Below, piece by piece: positions 23,544 through 33,477 of a stretch of 64,000 nucleotides of DNA. The position numbers and the translations under genes were made by a program. The first letter of the stretch is position 1. Each line of letters opens with the position of its first letter. A model generated the notes under the pieces. It made no database searches, had not been told where the DNA came from, and was given only the letters and a program-made list of their open reading frames with translations. The DNA is from Bathynomus jamesi (taxonomy: Eukaryota; Arthropoda; Malacostraca; Isopoda; Cirolanidae), in contig JAJOZX010012267.1 of assembly GCA_023014485.1 (NCBI GenBank), positions 40,547 through 104,546 on the forward strand. The letters are read 5' to 3'.

Positions 23544-24139
23544 GGTACTTGTAGGTTATCTCCCCCCCCCCCCCCCCACGATTGATTTGTTATCGTGGCA
23601 AATAGCATGAAGTCGCAGTAAATTAATTCTGGCTGAAAAGCAATAATTAAATTGTGCAAAAGATTGGTAATATCTACTGAAATAGATACTGTTAAATATA
23701 TAATATCGCTCATGTAATAATTATTGATACGATTTATTTTTTAAACTAATTTATGGCCGGATTCTGAAGGATCACCATTATAAAGTTAAGGATCACCTGA
23801 AGATCAGTGCCCCAGCCTTTTTTAGTTAGCTTTATAAGGCTAACTAACGAAAATATCACGACCTAACCTAACCAATCATCAAGGGCGTCCAGTTGACCTA
23901 ACGATTGGTTAGGTTAGGTCGTGATATTTTTGTTAGTTAGCGTTATAAGGCTAACTAAAGAAGGCTGGGGACCCTGATCTTCAGGTGATCCAAAGTTAAT
24001 GTAAGTTGTATAACAAATCAACAACCAATGTGCATTAAACATTCTAGAACGAAATGCCCGTTTGATTGTTCTGCGTGCTTGCTATTTGCCACGATGACAA
24101 ATCAAGCGTGGGGGGGGGGGGGGAGAACCTACAAGTACC
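23544..24139. mobile_element. hAT-like MITE with poly-C/poly-G subterminal tracts
   Basis: The ends GGTACTTGTAGGTT and AACCTACAAGTACC are followed by runs of 14-16 C or G and 'atttgttatcgtggcaaata' or its inverse. CCAAATTA flanks both sides (23,536-23,543 and 24,140-24,147). That octamer also occurs in each unit of the LINE linker repeat, so the duplication is slightly ambiguous. A foldback MITE is nested inside. Confidence 0.7.
23790..23991. mobile_element. Complete foldback MITE nested in the hAT-like MITE
   Basis: 202 bp starting GGATCACCTGAAGATCAGTG, with the inverse at the other end. A perfect 8-bp duplication AAAGTTAA lies at 23,782-23,789 and 23,992-23,999. Same family as 2914-3116. 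Confidence 0.88.
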
Positions 24140-24970
24140 CCAAATTAAATCAAATCTAAAGAAATTCTATAATAGCTATATATAGTGAACGAAATTAAAT
24201 TAAATCAAATCTAAAGGAATTCTATAATAGCTATATACAGGGTGTTTCAGGAGGAAAGATCAATACTTCGGGAGGTGATAGTATCGGTCATTGTGAGAAA
24301 AAAAGTTCATATGAACATGTCTAATTCTGAATGGTTACGGAGATAAAGCTGTTTGAATCTACAAATACAAAAGCATTGTTAATGGTAATCAAGAAAGAGA
24401 AACCAATTACTGTTTCAAACATTTAATGTTTAAACATTGGCATTTTGAATGGTATCAGATATACAGAAATGACAAATTTGTTACAGTTTACAATACGTTT
24501 TCGAAAATCCCACCGTCAACCTCAATGCACTTTGCAACTCGTGTGCGAAGATCGCGCGTTGTTCGTCTGAGTTGATCTTGACGTTCCTTTATGCGGGCAG
24601 CAGCATCCAAAATGCGCGCAAGCAATTCGTCTCGTGTATCCACCTTTCTTTTTTAAACTTGACTTTTCATCCACCCCCATAAACAGGAATCTAACGGAGA
24701 GAGGTCTGGAGACTTTGGTGGCCATTGAATGGGACCACCGCCAGGGGAGGAAGAGCTGCGCGCGCATCAGATTCAAACAGCTCTATCTCCGTAACCATTC
24801 AAAATTAGACACATGTTCATATGAACTTTTTTTCTCACAATGACCGATACTATCACCTCCTGAAACACCCTGTACAGTGAACGAAATTAAATCAAATCTA
24901 AAGAAATTCTATAATAGCTATATATAGTGCACCAAATTAAATCATATCCGAAGGAATTCTATAATCATGT
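24140..24970 (+). repeat. ~50-bp tandem repeat in the LINE linker
   Basis: Units of 'tatagtgaaccaaattaaat', 'caaatctaaagaaattctat' and a few further bases recur at 23,477, 23,527, 24,140, 24,185, 24,873 and 24,925, interrupted by other elements. Each unit reads IVNQIKSNLKEFYNSY in the LINE frame. Confidence 0.75.
24238..24872 (-). mobile_element. Mariner deletion derivative with ~110-bp inverted ends
   Basis: Bounded by CAGGGTGTTTCAGGAGG in both orientations; the left end has an extra ~20 bp. The minus strand (stop near 24,495; third-D region at about 24,740) reads GGPIQWPPKSPDLSPLDSCL, then a premature stop, then VDTRDELLARILDAAARIKE and VAKCIEVDGGIFENVL. Only the last ~85 codons of a mariner-like transposase survive. 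The first two catalytic residues are deleted. Confidence 0.8.
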
Positions 24971-25044
24971 TCGGAATAAAAAAGTAGCTTCGCAGACCAT
25001 TGGGCATGGGCGAAAACGGCGAACAAATTTAAGAAGACTTACAA

Positions 25045-25256
25045 ATGAAGGAGGTTTCAAATAAATTCTTCTCTAACGTCTTCACTAACGAAAATATGAA
25101 CAACATTCCCGTTTCTGTAATTATGCTCAAGTACGATCATTTAAAGCTTCACCATTTTACCATTAGTGAAAGTGAAGTTCTCTCGGTCATTGGTAAAATT
25201 AATCCTAATAAAACTCCAGGTCCAGGCAAATTCTACCGAAGGTACTTAAAGAAATG
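25045..25256 (+). pseudogene. LINE pre-RT fragment
   Basis: KEVSNKFFSNVFTNENMNNI, then HHFTISESEVLSVIGKINPN and KTPGPG. This matches the region just before RT block 1 in the 6-8 kb LINE (NEFFTSVFTIEDVTNIP, KSPGPDSIYP). The frame stops at 25,256, shortly before Mar-A copy 4. Confidence 0.75.
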
Positions 25257-25293
25257 AACTGCACAATACTCTCCCCTCTTACGCATATATATA

Positions 25294-26054
25294 CAGGGTG
25301 GCCGTAAGTTTCCATACATAGGAAAAATTAAACGTTTGTTTTTATGTTTCAGATACCCTAAGAATATGCGTTTGACGTAAGATCTTGTTTACTGATGAAG
25401 CAAATTTTTACGTCAATGGAGAGGTTAATCGGCAAAACATACGTTATTGGAGTAATGCTAACCCTAACTGGCTGAGTCCGACGAAGATGCAAGGTGCCGG
25501 TAAAGTGATGGTGTGGGCCGGGATATGGGGTGACAGAATTATTGGACCAATTTTTGTCAGTGGAAATCTTAATGCCGAAAGGTATCTTAACATGTTGCAA
25601 GAAGAGATTTTCCCATCCCTGCTAAACGAGGAAGGTAACTTCCCAGTTTACTTCCAGCAAGATGGAGCTCCACCTCATTATGGTCTTCACGTGCGTCGGT
25701 ATTTGGATCAGCAGTTTCCGGATGCTTGGATTGGTCGGCGTGGTCCTGTGGAGTGGCCTCCCAGATCCCCAGATCCCCAGATCTCACCCCCCTTGATTTC
25801 TATCTTTGGGGGCACTTGAAGGCCATGGTGTATCAGGAAAAGATACGAGACATAAATCATCTAAAGGAACGTATCACCAACGCCATTACAAGCATAACGT
25901 CAACTGTGCTAATGCGTGTTCATCAACAGTGGGGAACACGTATTGAAATGTGTTTTCAAAACAATGGCAACCATGTAGAGCATATTATATAAATAAAAAT
26001 GGTTGTCCATAAAAAATGTTTATTTTTCCTATGTATGGAAACTTACGGCCCACC

Positions 26055-26057
<3 letters not shown>
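25294..26057 (+). mobile_element. Mar-A mariner deletion derivative, copy 4
   Basis: Same layout as copy 3. The left end has lost one G (CAGGGTGGCCG). The frame is open at 25,385-25,780, then broken by an 8-bp tandem duplication (agatccccagatcccc) just before the third catalytic D. It resumes for the C-terminus to 25,992. Two-Gln variant. Confidence 0.92.
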
Positions 26058-26143
<86 letters not shown>

Positions 26144-26536
26144 CACGTTGGCAGTATAATAATATTAATTAGATTATTTAGATAAATGATTGCTTGAAAC
26201 TCGAGGTTGCCATTTCGGTCAGAATAAATAGATATTAATAATGAGATTAATAGAACGCGTTTTAAATGATGAAAGTCATATTAACGTTTCAATTAAAATT
26301 GTGCAGTGAATTACGTTATATTGCTTGAATAATTATTATTTAGTAAAAAGAGCGTATGAATTGCTGAGAATGACGTTGATTACAATAGGGCAAAATGCAC
26401 AATAGTTAATTATTGATTAACGAACTTAAATTCTGTAAATGTAAAAAGCCATGTAATTCTACCACTTTGTACCACTGTCTAACTCAATTGTTTTCATTAG
26501 AAATTTTATAGTTAAAGTTGGTTTTCTCTATCTATC

Positions 26537-26583
<47 letters not shown>

Positions 26584-26689
26584 ACACACACAGTGGCTAT
26601 TGAATTTGAATGCGATTGAGTTTGATTGCTTATAGTTAAAATAGTTAAAATGACGAAATATGCCCTACAAAGGGCGTTAAAAGTAGTCT
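26058..26689. other. Microsatellites and anonymous sequence
   Basis: (TA)n at 26,058-26,099, (CA)n at 26,104-26,139 and (CA)n at about 26,540-26,592. The AT-rich sequence between them shows nothing recognisable. Confidence 0.75.
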
Positions 26690-26945
26690 TCACATGGTGG
26701 TGATTCGCTTGAGACTGGAGATTTTTCTTCAAGGAAATTTGCAAACATTACGCCAATATTTATAAAAAGGAAATTATCATCCCATTAGTTTGACTTCAGT
26801 AGCTGCTGGTAAACTTATGGAGACGATCGTTCTGGACAAAATAGCTAATTACTTAGAAATTAATAATTCAATTTAAGATTTTCAGCACGGCATTTGACGT
26901 AATCATTCATGTCTTACTAATTTGCTCGACTTTTTTTATGATATC

Positions 26946-26950
<5 letters not shown>
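26690..26950 (+). pseudogene. LINE RT fragment (blocks 2-3)
   Basis: Across one frameshift it reads LETGDFSSRKFANITPIF, NYHPISLTSVAAGKLMETIV, and after stops HSCLTNLLDFFYDIA. These correspond to NYRPISLMSVVGNLLESI and KSCLTNLLEFF of the 6-8 kb copy. Confidence 0.75.
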
Positions 26951-26984
<34 letters not shown>

Positions 26985-26998
26985 ATATATATATATAT

Positions 26999-28263
26999 TA
27001 GTGATGTAGGTCACATCCGCATCCGCGGAACATCCGCGCATTTTCTCGCATCCGCGTCCGCATCCGCACTTTGGACTGCGGATGTGGACCGTTGAGATAA
27101 AACGTCATTAATAAGCGGAAATTATCAAATTCTATTATATTAATAGAACTAGTTCATTGTGCGCAAAAGTGATGCAAGCGACAAGACGAGAGGCTGTTCT
27201 TGTATGAAGTTACTCTCTTGCAACCTACTTAGATCCACGTTACAAAGCTAAGTTATTTTCACCTAGTACATTAGAACGAGTTAAATCATCACTTGGCAAA
27301 GCAGTTGAAGAGCTTTAATCTCTTGAATCTGTCGCTTCGCCACCCACCAAAAGAATAAAAGTTTCAGTGACAGAACCAACACCTTCAACAAGCAAATCTA
27401 TCACAGAATCTGTGTCTCAGTTTCTTGAGTCAAGCAGCAATGACGAGACCTACGCGATGTCAAAAGATGTAGTAAAAATGATCGAGAGCTATCACCAAGA
27501 AAAACGCCTGGCTGCATGTGACAATCCTATTAGTTGGTGGAAAAATACGCAGAATATCTATCCATACTTGAGTAAACTTGCAAGGAAACATTTAGCCTGT
27601 CCTCCAACAAACGTACCAAGCGAGAGATTATTTAGCAGTGCTGGATTAATATATGATGAAAAGAGAAACAGACTGGCAGCAGAAAAGGCAGAAAAATTAA
27701 TGTTCCTTAAGCATAACCTTCCTATAATTAAGTTTGAACATTAAACGATGAACATCTTAGTTTACTTTATTTTAATTACTCATTTATAAATATGCCTAAT
27801 AAAACTTTAAACTTAATATAAATAGTTATCAAGCTAATTAAAGATCTCTTTCTATAAGGGTGGAGGTTGGGGAAAGAGGTCGGTGGGGTGCATTTGAGTT
27901 GGGTTCACGTCCCGCATCCTGGTAACACAATTATGGTTTCTAATTGTGGCTGAAACTCAACAAAATATAACGAATTTATTTGCAGACGAATTCACTAATT
28001 GATTTCTATATTAGTTAGATGCTTGATATTATTTTATATGTTCAGAGAAAAGTACAGCAATTATTGTACAATTAACCAATTATACTACATTATAGCTACA
28101 GCTCTCTCTATATAATAACTTATTATATACGTTAAACACAACATATCTCGAATATATCCTAAAAAATAACGAAAATGTAGACATCCGCATCCGCGGATGT
28201 TGAAATCAAACATCCTCATCCGCATCCGCGGATGTGAAAAAAATGACATCCGCTACATCACTA
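26999..28263 (+). mobile_element. hAT element, copy 1, truncated (1.27 kb)
   Basis: Ends TAGTGATGTAG and CTACATCACTA lie in a TA microsatellite. Subterminal arrays of CATCCGC / GCGGATG are at both ends. It encodes only the C-terminal part of a hAT transposase (27,367-27,744, with a broken upstream extension). A second copy in the opposite orientation lies at 35,640-36,882. Confidence 0.88.
27367..27744 (+). CDS. hAT transposase C-terminal dimerisation domain (125 codons)
   Basis: It ends in the hAT C-terminal domain: NPISWWKNTQNIYPYLSKLA, RKHLACPPTNVPSERLFSSA, then GLIYDEKRNRLAAEKAEKLM. The 'W..N...YP.L..LA...L..P.....ER.FS.AG' pattern is diagnostic of the hAT family and mediates transposase dimerisation. 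Upstream in the same frame, ATYLDPRYKAKLFSPSTLER and VKSSLGKAVEEL are readable before a TAA at about 27,316. The BED finger and most of the RNase H fold are missing. It is not expected to be active alone. Confidence 0.85.
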   Translation: MTEPTPSTSKSITESVSQFLESSSNDETYAMSKDVVKMIESYHQEKRLAACDNPISWWKNTQNIYPYLSKLARKHLACPPTNVPSERLFSSAGLIYDEKRNRLAAEKAEKLMFLKHNLPIIKFEH

Positions 28264-28318
<55 letters not shown>

Positions 28319-28329
28319 CGAGAGTAGAA

Positions 28330-28556
28330 CAATGGATGTTATATATTTCAATTTTTAAAAGGTGTTTGATAAGTGTTCATAGGAGATTATTAGCTAAACT
28401 TCATTCTTACGGAGTAGATGATATTCTCAAATGGCTTGAAAACTGGCTAAGCGGAGGTAAACAAAGAGTGGTTATGAATGGCAAACGTCTAACTGTAGAA
28501 GTTTAACTAACAGCGTGTCCCAGGGTTCAGTATTAGGACCATTTCTTTTCATTATA
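28330..28556 (+). pseudogene. LINE RT fragment (blocks 3-5)
   Basis: Reads VFDKCSHRRLLAKLHSYGVD, then ENWLSGGKQRVVMNGKRL and, after a 1-base shift, SVSQGSVLGPFLFII. This is the VPQGSVLGPLLFLIY block. It is interrupted exactly here by the mariner at 28,557. Confidence 0.8.
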
Positions 28557-29204
28557 CAGGGTGTCTCAAAAGTCACTATCTATTTCGGTGACATTAGATG
28601 TTTTTTTTAAAAATGCTATGCTGGCATAAAGATATGTACTTCTGGTGCAAATTTGTGTATTTAAAAAAAGTTAATTGGTTTATTATCTTGACATGCTTGA
28701 ACAATTCCTCGAACCTCAACTTCTTACAGATGGCATTCTTGACACAGTAGTTTTTCAGCAGGATGGAGCACCGTGCCATTATGCAATAATTGTACGTGAT
28801 TATCTTGACAGACGCTTCGCCGGTCGCTGGATTGGTCGTGGAGGAACACAACCATGGGCAGCACGTTCACCCGATTTAACACCATTAGATTTTTTCGCCT
28901 GGGGTTTCATTAAGTCTAAGGTGTACACTGGTAGAAGAATTAGTGATGTAGCCGACTTTGAAATCGTATTACCGATGCAGTTCAGAAAATAACACCTCAA
29001 ATGCTGGAAAGTGTGTTCCGGGAAACAACTTATCTCTTTGAGCTCTGTAGAGACACTGATGGTCGCCATGTGGAGACAGATAAATAAATAGCACTAATTC
29101 TTTGTGGCACTTACTTTGAAATAAATATATTTTTCATGTCTTAAACCAGTTTTTCGTAATTCCCATTATTTTTCAAAATAGATAGTGACTTTTGAGACAC
29201 CCTG
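28557..29204 (+). mobile_element. Mariner deletion derivative (CAGGGTGTCTCAAAAG family)
   Basis: 648 bp with inverted ends CAGGGTGTCTCAAAAGTCAC and TA flanks. The frame from about 28,675 reads LDMLEQFLEPQLLTDGILDT, VVFQQDGAPCHYAIIV and [20 protein letters not shown], keeping catalytic D2 and D3. A frameshift near 28,970 precedes ITPQMLESVF and CRDTDGRHVET. The N-terminal half and D1 are deleted. The palindromic element at 34.7 kb belongs to a related subfamily. Confidence 0.87.
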
Positions 29205-29206
29205 TA

Positions 29207-29400
29207 TATATCAGTGACATTGGTATAGGAATTAACAGTATAATTTCAAAATTTGCGGATGACACCATCTTGGGCGGACAAGCAAAATCAGTGACGGAAC
29301 GTTTGAACATGCAAGAAGATACTCGTAAGTTACTCGAGTGGGCAGAAATTTGGCACATGAACTTTAAAGTAAAACGTGGCATATCGGTAGAAACAATGTT
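29207..29400 (+). pseudogene. LINE RT catalytic fragment
   Basis: Continues the RT after the mariner: ISDIGIGINSIISKFADDTI, LGGQAKSVTERLNMQEDTRK, LLEWAEIWHMNFKV. The FADD catalytic motif is intact. Sequence after about 29,400 (to 29,630) is not readable as LINE. Confidence 0.85.
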
Positions 29401-29639
29401 AACCTTTTTCACTCACTGATGACGTATTTGAATAATTAAATATTCGGCCATACTGTATCGTATCTATAATATTCTAATGTAACCCATCAATCAGTTGCCA
29501 GCAGCATCTCACGTACGAGGGTTGTGCTGTGATTGTACTCAAATAATTTCATATCAAATATGGAAGGAATTTATTTAGATAATTTTGAATTGAAGTCCGG
29601 ACAAACAATGTTAACATTATATAATTCCGTAATAGGCTC

Positions 29640-30075
29640 CCACCTAGAATACCGCGTTCAGTTTTAGTTCACATATTTCGAAAAGACAGACAGACAGATA
29701 GACAGACAGACAGAATGGAGAGAGTGCAGCGACGGGTTGGTAAGATGATTCGCGGGCTGAGAAACAAATCCTATACACCGCCAGTTTAGAAGCAAAATTT
29801 ATTCTTACTCGTCAAAACGTGGATTTAAGGAGATTTAATTCAGGTATTGAAAATGATTACAAATTTAGATAACGTCGACCCCGAAAAATATTTCAACTGA
29901 ACAAATACAGAAAGAACTCGCTGTAATGGTCTCAAATTAGTGGGTAAAGATTTTAATTTTAATGAAGCTGAAACATTTTTTCTTCAATCGTACAGTTAAT
30001 TTGTGGAATGGATTTCCAGCCAACGTAGTTCGAAGTAATTCGGTCGCGTCCTTTAAAAAGAGATTAGATGCTTAA
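29640..30075 (+). pseudogene. LINE C-terminus and 3' end
   Basis: SHLEYRVQF, MERVQRRVGKMIRGLRNKSY and several shifted blocks (GDLIQVLKM, NLDNVDPEKYF, ERTRCNGLKLVG) match the C-terminal domain of the 6-8 kb LINE in order. A (CAGA)n tract at about 29,688-29,714 has expanded within it. Confidence 0.7.
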
Positions 30076-30271
30076 CTTGCCTTGAAACTGCAGTTAGAAG
30101 CATTTGTTAGCGCATAAAAGTATTATAGAATTTTCATTCGGATTCTTCCCTCTTTGTTTACAAATTTTTATTTCTCTTTAAATTTTCGTCTTTTCTTTCA
30201 ACCTTTCCTTCTCAGACAGACAGCCTCGAGGAACCAATCGGTTTGTTGCTGTTTGGTGTCCATTGTATTCC

Positions 30272-30309
<38 letters not shown>

Positions 30310-30318
<9 letters not shown>

Positions 30319-30980
30319 CAGAAATAAAGATACAAGTTTGACAGTCCATAGTTTTGCGTCGCAGTTTTACATTTGTTATACTTGTTATTTGGCAGGCTGT
30401 TTATACCTTTTAATCAAGACGCACGCCTATAGGCTAGGATTAAGTTGATTTTTTACACCATGGGTGAAAGCTCACGTTTTCTACTTCTGAAAGAATCCAG
30501 TTGTAAAGTGGTACACCATTTACCAGGATGCAGCTGAAGTTGCTCCTTAATAGCGGAAGCCTAGTGCTTATAGCTTATGCAACACTTACGCCGAACTTCT
30601 GTACAAAGTATGATATAATGTTTTTAACCGGAAGTGTCTACAAGGCCCTCAGAGCGGGGTGATCTTGAAGGAAGAGTTTCCTGGTCGATGGATCGGGTGG
30701 CGTGGGCCGATTGATTGGCAAGGGAGGTCTCTGGATCCGTCTCTGACTTCCTTTTAATGGGTACTAAATTGACACTACATATGCAACGAAACCTCGAAAT
30801 ATTTCAGCTCTCAAGGATGCTATCGTTACCGCGATGCGGAGCTTGCCAGGGGAATTACGCCAACGAGTTTGCCGATCAGTACCACCAAGAATGCAGTTGT
30901 GCAGTGCAAAGGTTTAAGCAATTTTTGTGAAAAGCTTTATTGCTATAAATACCTCATAAAAGCTTTTGTACCACTTTATA
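30310..30980 (+). mobile_element. Degraded mariner remnant
   Basis: A left end like AGGGTAGGCAGAAATAAAG follows a TA tract. Downstream, EEFPGRWIGWRGPIDWQGRS (about 30,670-30,730) is a third-D region with D lost or shifted. A frame-shifted tail, DAIVTAMRSLPGELRQRVCR and SVPPRMQLCSAKV, ends near 30,920. Too decayed for activity. Confidence 0.6.
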
Positions 30981-31023
30981 ATTTAATTTGTTTTCAATAA
31001 AAATTTCATAATTAAAGTCAGTT

Positions 31024-31076
<53 letters not shown>

Positions 31077-31342
31077 TATATATATATATATATATTATAT
31101 ATGAGTGTACATTCCTACACTGCTTACAGCGATACAAAGAAGTTTGCCGAAAAGATTTCAAAACACTTCCAAAAATTTCTAATTAGTAATTAGAAAAGTT
31201 CTTTTAGTAACAGAGTTTGTGTTTGTTGGAATTATATTACTGAATTTTACTTTATAGGTACATTTGAATATATATAGGCTTGAAATTAAACGAAATAGTC
31301 ATGGGACGTTTGATAATCATAATTATGCATTGACACACGTGC

Positions 31343-31384
<42 letters not shown>
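30981..31384. other. Microsatellite-rich non-coding stretch
   Basis: (TC)n then interrupted (TA)n at about 31,023-31,103, and (TA)n at 31,346-31,383. Nothing else recognisable. Confidence 0.75.
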
Positions 31385-31386
<2 letters not shown>

Positions 31387-31415
31387 TCAACTGCAAGAAC
31401 ACGCAGTATAAATAA

Positions 31416-31922
31416 CGTAAAGAACGACGCTTGTATAGGAGATATTCCGCGCAAGACGAGAAAGAGAAAACAACAAATGAAAAAATGAAGTACCACCTGG
31501 GAATCGAACCCGGGATCTTCCGATTGCCGGTCAGACGCGATAACCACTACACCATGGACTTCACTCTTCCAAATGCCGTAATACCTCTACATACTCGCAG
31601 AAACCAATGCCCCAAGGGGGCACCTCCCGCATGCCGTAACATTATATACATTCAACTGCAAAGAACACGCAGTGTTCTTTGCAGTTGAATGTATATAATG
31701 TTACGGCATGCGGGAGGTGCCCCCTTGGGGCATTGGTTTCTGCGAGTATGTAGAGGTATTACGGCATTTGGAAGAGTGAAGTCCATGGTGTAGTGGTTAT
31801 CGCGTCTGACCGGCAATCGGAAGATCCCGGGTTCGATTCCCAGGTGGTACTTCATTTTTTCATTTGTTGTTTTCTCTTTCTCGTCTTGCGCGGAATATCT
31901 CCTATACAAGCGTCGTTCTTTA

Positions 31923-31924
<2 letters not shown>
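31416..31924. repeat. Near-perfect 509-bp palindrome carrying two tRNA-like sequences
   Basis: Arms of about 253 bp meet at 31,670 with a 3-bp spacer and hardly any mismatch, so the palindrome is young. The outer ends are 'cgtaaagaacgacgcttgta'. Each arm contains a tRNA-like stretch (minus strand 31,490-31,556; plus strand 31,784-31,850). It has an A-box TGGTGTAGTGGTTA, an anticodon-like arm TCTGACCGGCAATCGGA with five pairs, and a T-loop GGTTCGATTCC. No good acceptor stem forms, so this is a tRNA-derived repeat, not a functional tRNA. Confidence 0.85.
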
Positions 31925-31957
<33 letters not shown>

Positions 31958-32085
31958 CGTATATTCTTAGATTAATTTCGTGAAATTGATGGCTGCATAT
32001 CCCTTTTTGGATCATCAGATTAGCAATAATCATTGGAATCTTTAAAAAAAATCCTAATTTACATTCAGGTTTTGAATGTGGGAAG

Positions 32086-32312
32086 CAGAGCTGGGCACTT
32101 GCGTTTTTTTTTTCGGTACTGCGGTACTACCGTGTTGGTCGGTACCGCGGAAAGTACCGCGGGAAATTTGAATGCGGTAGCGGTACTGCTGTACTTTCAG
32201 CGATCCTTTGCGGTACTGCGTTATGCGGTACCGGTTTGGTAGTGCGGTAGTAGTACCGCAGTACCGCAGTACCGCAAAAAAACGCGCAAAAAAACGCAAG
32301 TGCCCAGCTCTG
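32086..32312. mobile_element. 227-bp hAT MITE with GGTACCGC arrays
   Basis: Ends CAGAGCTGGGCACTTGCG and its inverse. Perfect 8-bp duplication GTGGGAAG at 32,078-32,085 and 32,313-32,320. Most of the interior consists of GCGGTAC-type units in both orientations, resembling hAT subterminal transposase-binding repeats. Confidence 0.92.
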
Positions 32313-32464
32313 GTGGGAAGTTGTCAATATGCATGTAAATTTTTGAAAATAAATGGGTCGGTGTAGGTTTATTTTAAAAACTTATTTTAGATTTTCGGGT
32401 CACGGGGGACGAAATATATAAACCTTAGTTTTGCTTCCGCCCTAATTATTCATTCTGACGAAGG

Positions 32465-32640
32465 TCAAGCTTGTTGCTCCACTTTAGACCTACAGCTTAA
32501 CGTGGAACCCGAACCACGACACACCACGGGTGGTCAGAAATTGCAAAGTCCTCGCCCGGATTCGATTTCACGACCTCCCGATCAGCAACCCAGCGTCCTA
32601 ACCACTAGGCTACCTAGGGTGCCCATTTATTTACCAACCA
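32465..32640 (-). repeat. tRNA-headed SINE with the shared 3' module
   Basis: The minus strand reads GGTAGCCTAGTGGTTAGGAC (A box) and GGTCGTGAAATCGAATCC (B box) at about 32,555-32,627. After a middle segment comes GTGGTTCGGGTTCCACGTTA (about 32,495-32,520), the same 3' module as in the 5S-headed SINEs. Confidence 0.65.
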
Positions 32641-32675
32641 ATTTTTATTGTGTGGAAGGATGAACAGCTGGGTTA

Positions 32676-32758
32676 GCTGCGCGGCGCCTTCCGTCACCAG
32701 GAATTGAACCCGGGGTCGGTGGTTCGCAGTCAGCGATGCTAACTACTACACCACCGAA

Positions 32759-32760
<2 letters not shown>
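32676..32760 (-). repeat. tRNA-like SINE head
   Basis: The minus strand has GGTGGTGTAGTAGTTAGCAT (A box) and GGGTTCAATTCC (B box/T-loop). There is no convincing full cloverleaf. It abuts a TA microsatellite. Confidence 0.6.
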
Positions 32761-32797
<37 letters not shown>

Positions 32798-32800
<3 letters not shown>

Positions 32801-33178
32801 TATATGTGTGTGTTTCTACTTGGCCCATGGGAGAGTAGAGCTATCCCTGTCCTAGCCTCTCCACCGGGGACGTACTTGCTTCTGCAGTAGCAGCTTATAA
32901 CGAAGAAGCTCTGCCAGAAAAGAGACGCCCCTAAGTAGTCTGCTCTTTAAAAGCCGAACTGAAGTTTACAAGGCATAAATAATTTCCCAACCACACATAC
33001 TTATTCTGAGAGTTTCCTCCCAACTTAGTGCGTGCATAATTTGAACATAAGTATAAGTATAAGTGTTTGGGATGGGTCTACTTTCGCTTCGGTCAGGTAG
33101 GAACACACGGATTGCGACGGTTGCTTGCAGCTTCCAAGCATTTTCTAGTCTGCGTTTATTGCAGTTTTCCGTTATATA
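32798..33178. other. Anonymous unique-looking stretch
   Basis: Moderate GC with a short 'ataagt' tandem at about 33,048-33,065. No frame, element end or RNA gene recognised. Confidence 0.6.
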
Positions 33179-33477
33179 TAGTGATGTAAAATTCTCAGGA
33201 ATAATCTTTTAGAGAATATTCTTGAAAAAATTCCTAAGAATATTCCCATGTAAGTGAAATTTCAAGAATTTTCTCCCAAAACAAATAAGGAAAATCAAAT
33301 TTAATTTTAATTTGTAAAGTGGTCAGAAGCGTAGCAGTAACTATTACATGATATATACTGACTGTTAGACTACAGTTCTGAAGCACAAGAAAATTAATTT
33401 TTAACTTTTTATTTCCTAATGTAAAATAGTGTAGTTGAAAATGGTATTTAGCAAATACTAAATATGATTCACATTAG

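Larger units (their letters stand above)
19925..30080 (+). mobile_element. CR1-like LINE broken up by at least seven insertions
   Basis: Pieces in the correct order and on one strand reconstruct a single LINE: endonuclease (about 19,925-20,058), endonuclease end and linker (22,441-22,657, 23,253-23,535), linker repeats (24,140-24,237, 24,875-24,970), pre-RT (25,045-25,256), RT (26,690-26,950, 28,330-28,556, 29,207-29,400) and C-terminus (29,640-30,075). Helitrons, hAT-like elements, a foldback MITE, mariner derivatives and microsatellites separate them. The protein resembles the LINE at 6.0-8.2 kb but is a different subfamily. Confidence 0.75.

Noticed and set aside
23990..24140. CRISPR-like or other repeat-spacer array suggested by direct repeats near 23.5-25 kb
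   Set aside because: The repeats are in-frame LINE linker units without unique spacers, in a eukaryotic context.
31490..31850. Functional tRNA genes
   Set aside because: A box, anticodon-like arm and T-loop are present, but the acceptor stem does not pair and position 33 is C. Copies occur inside a mobile repeat.
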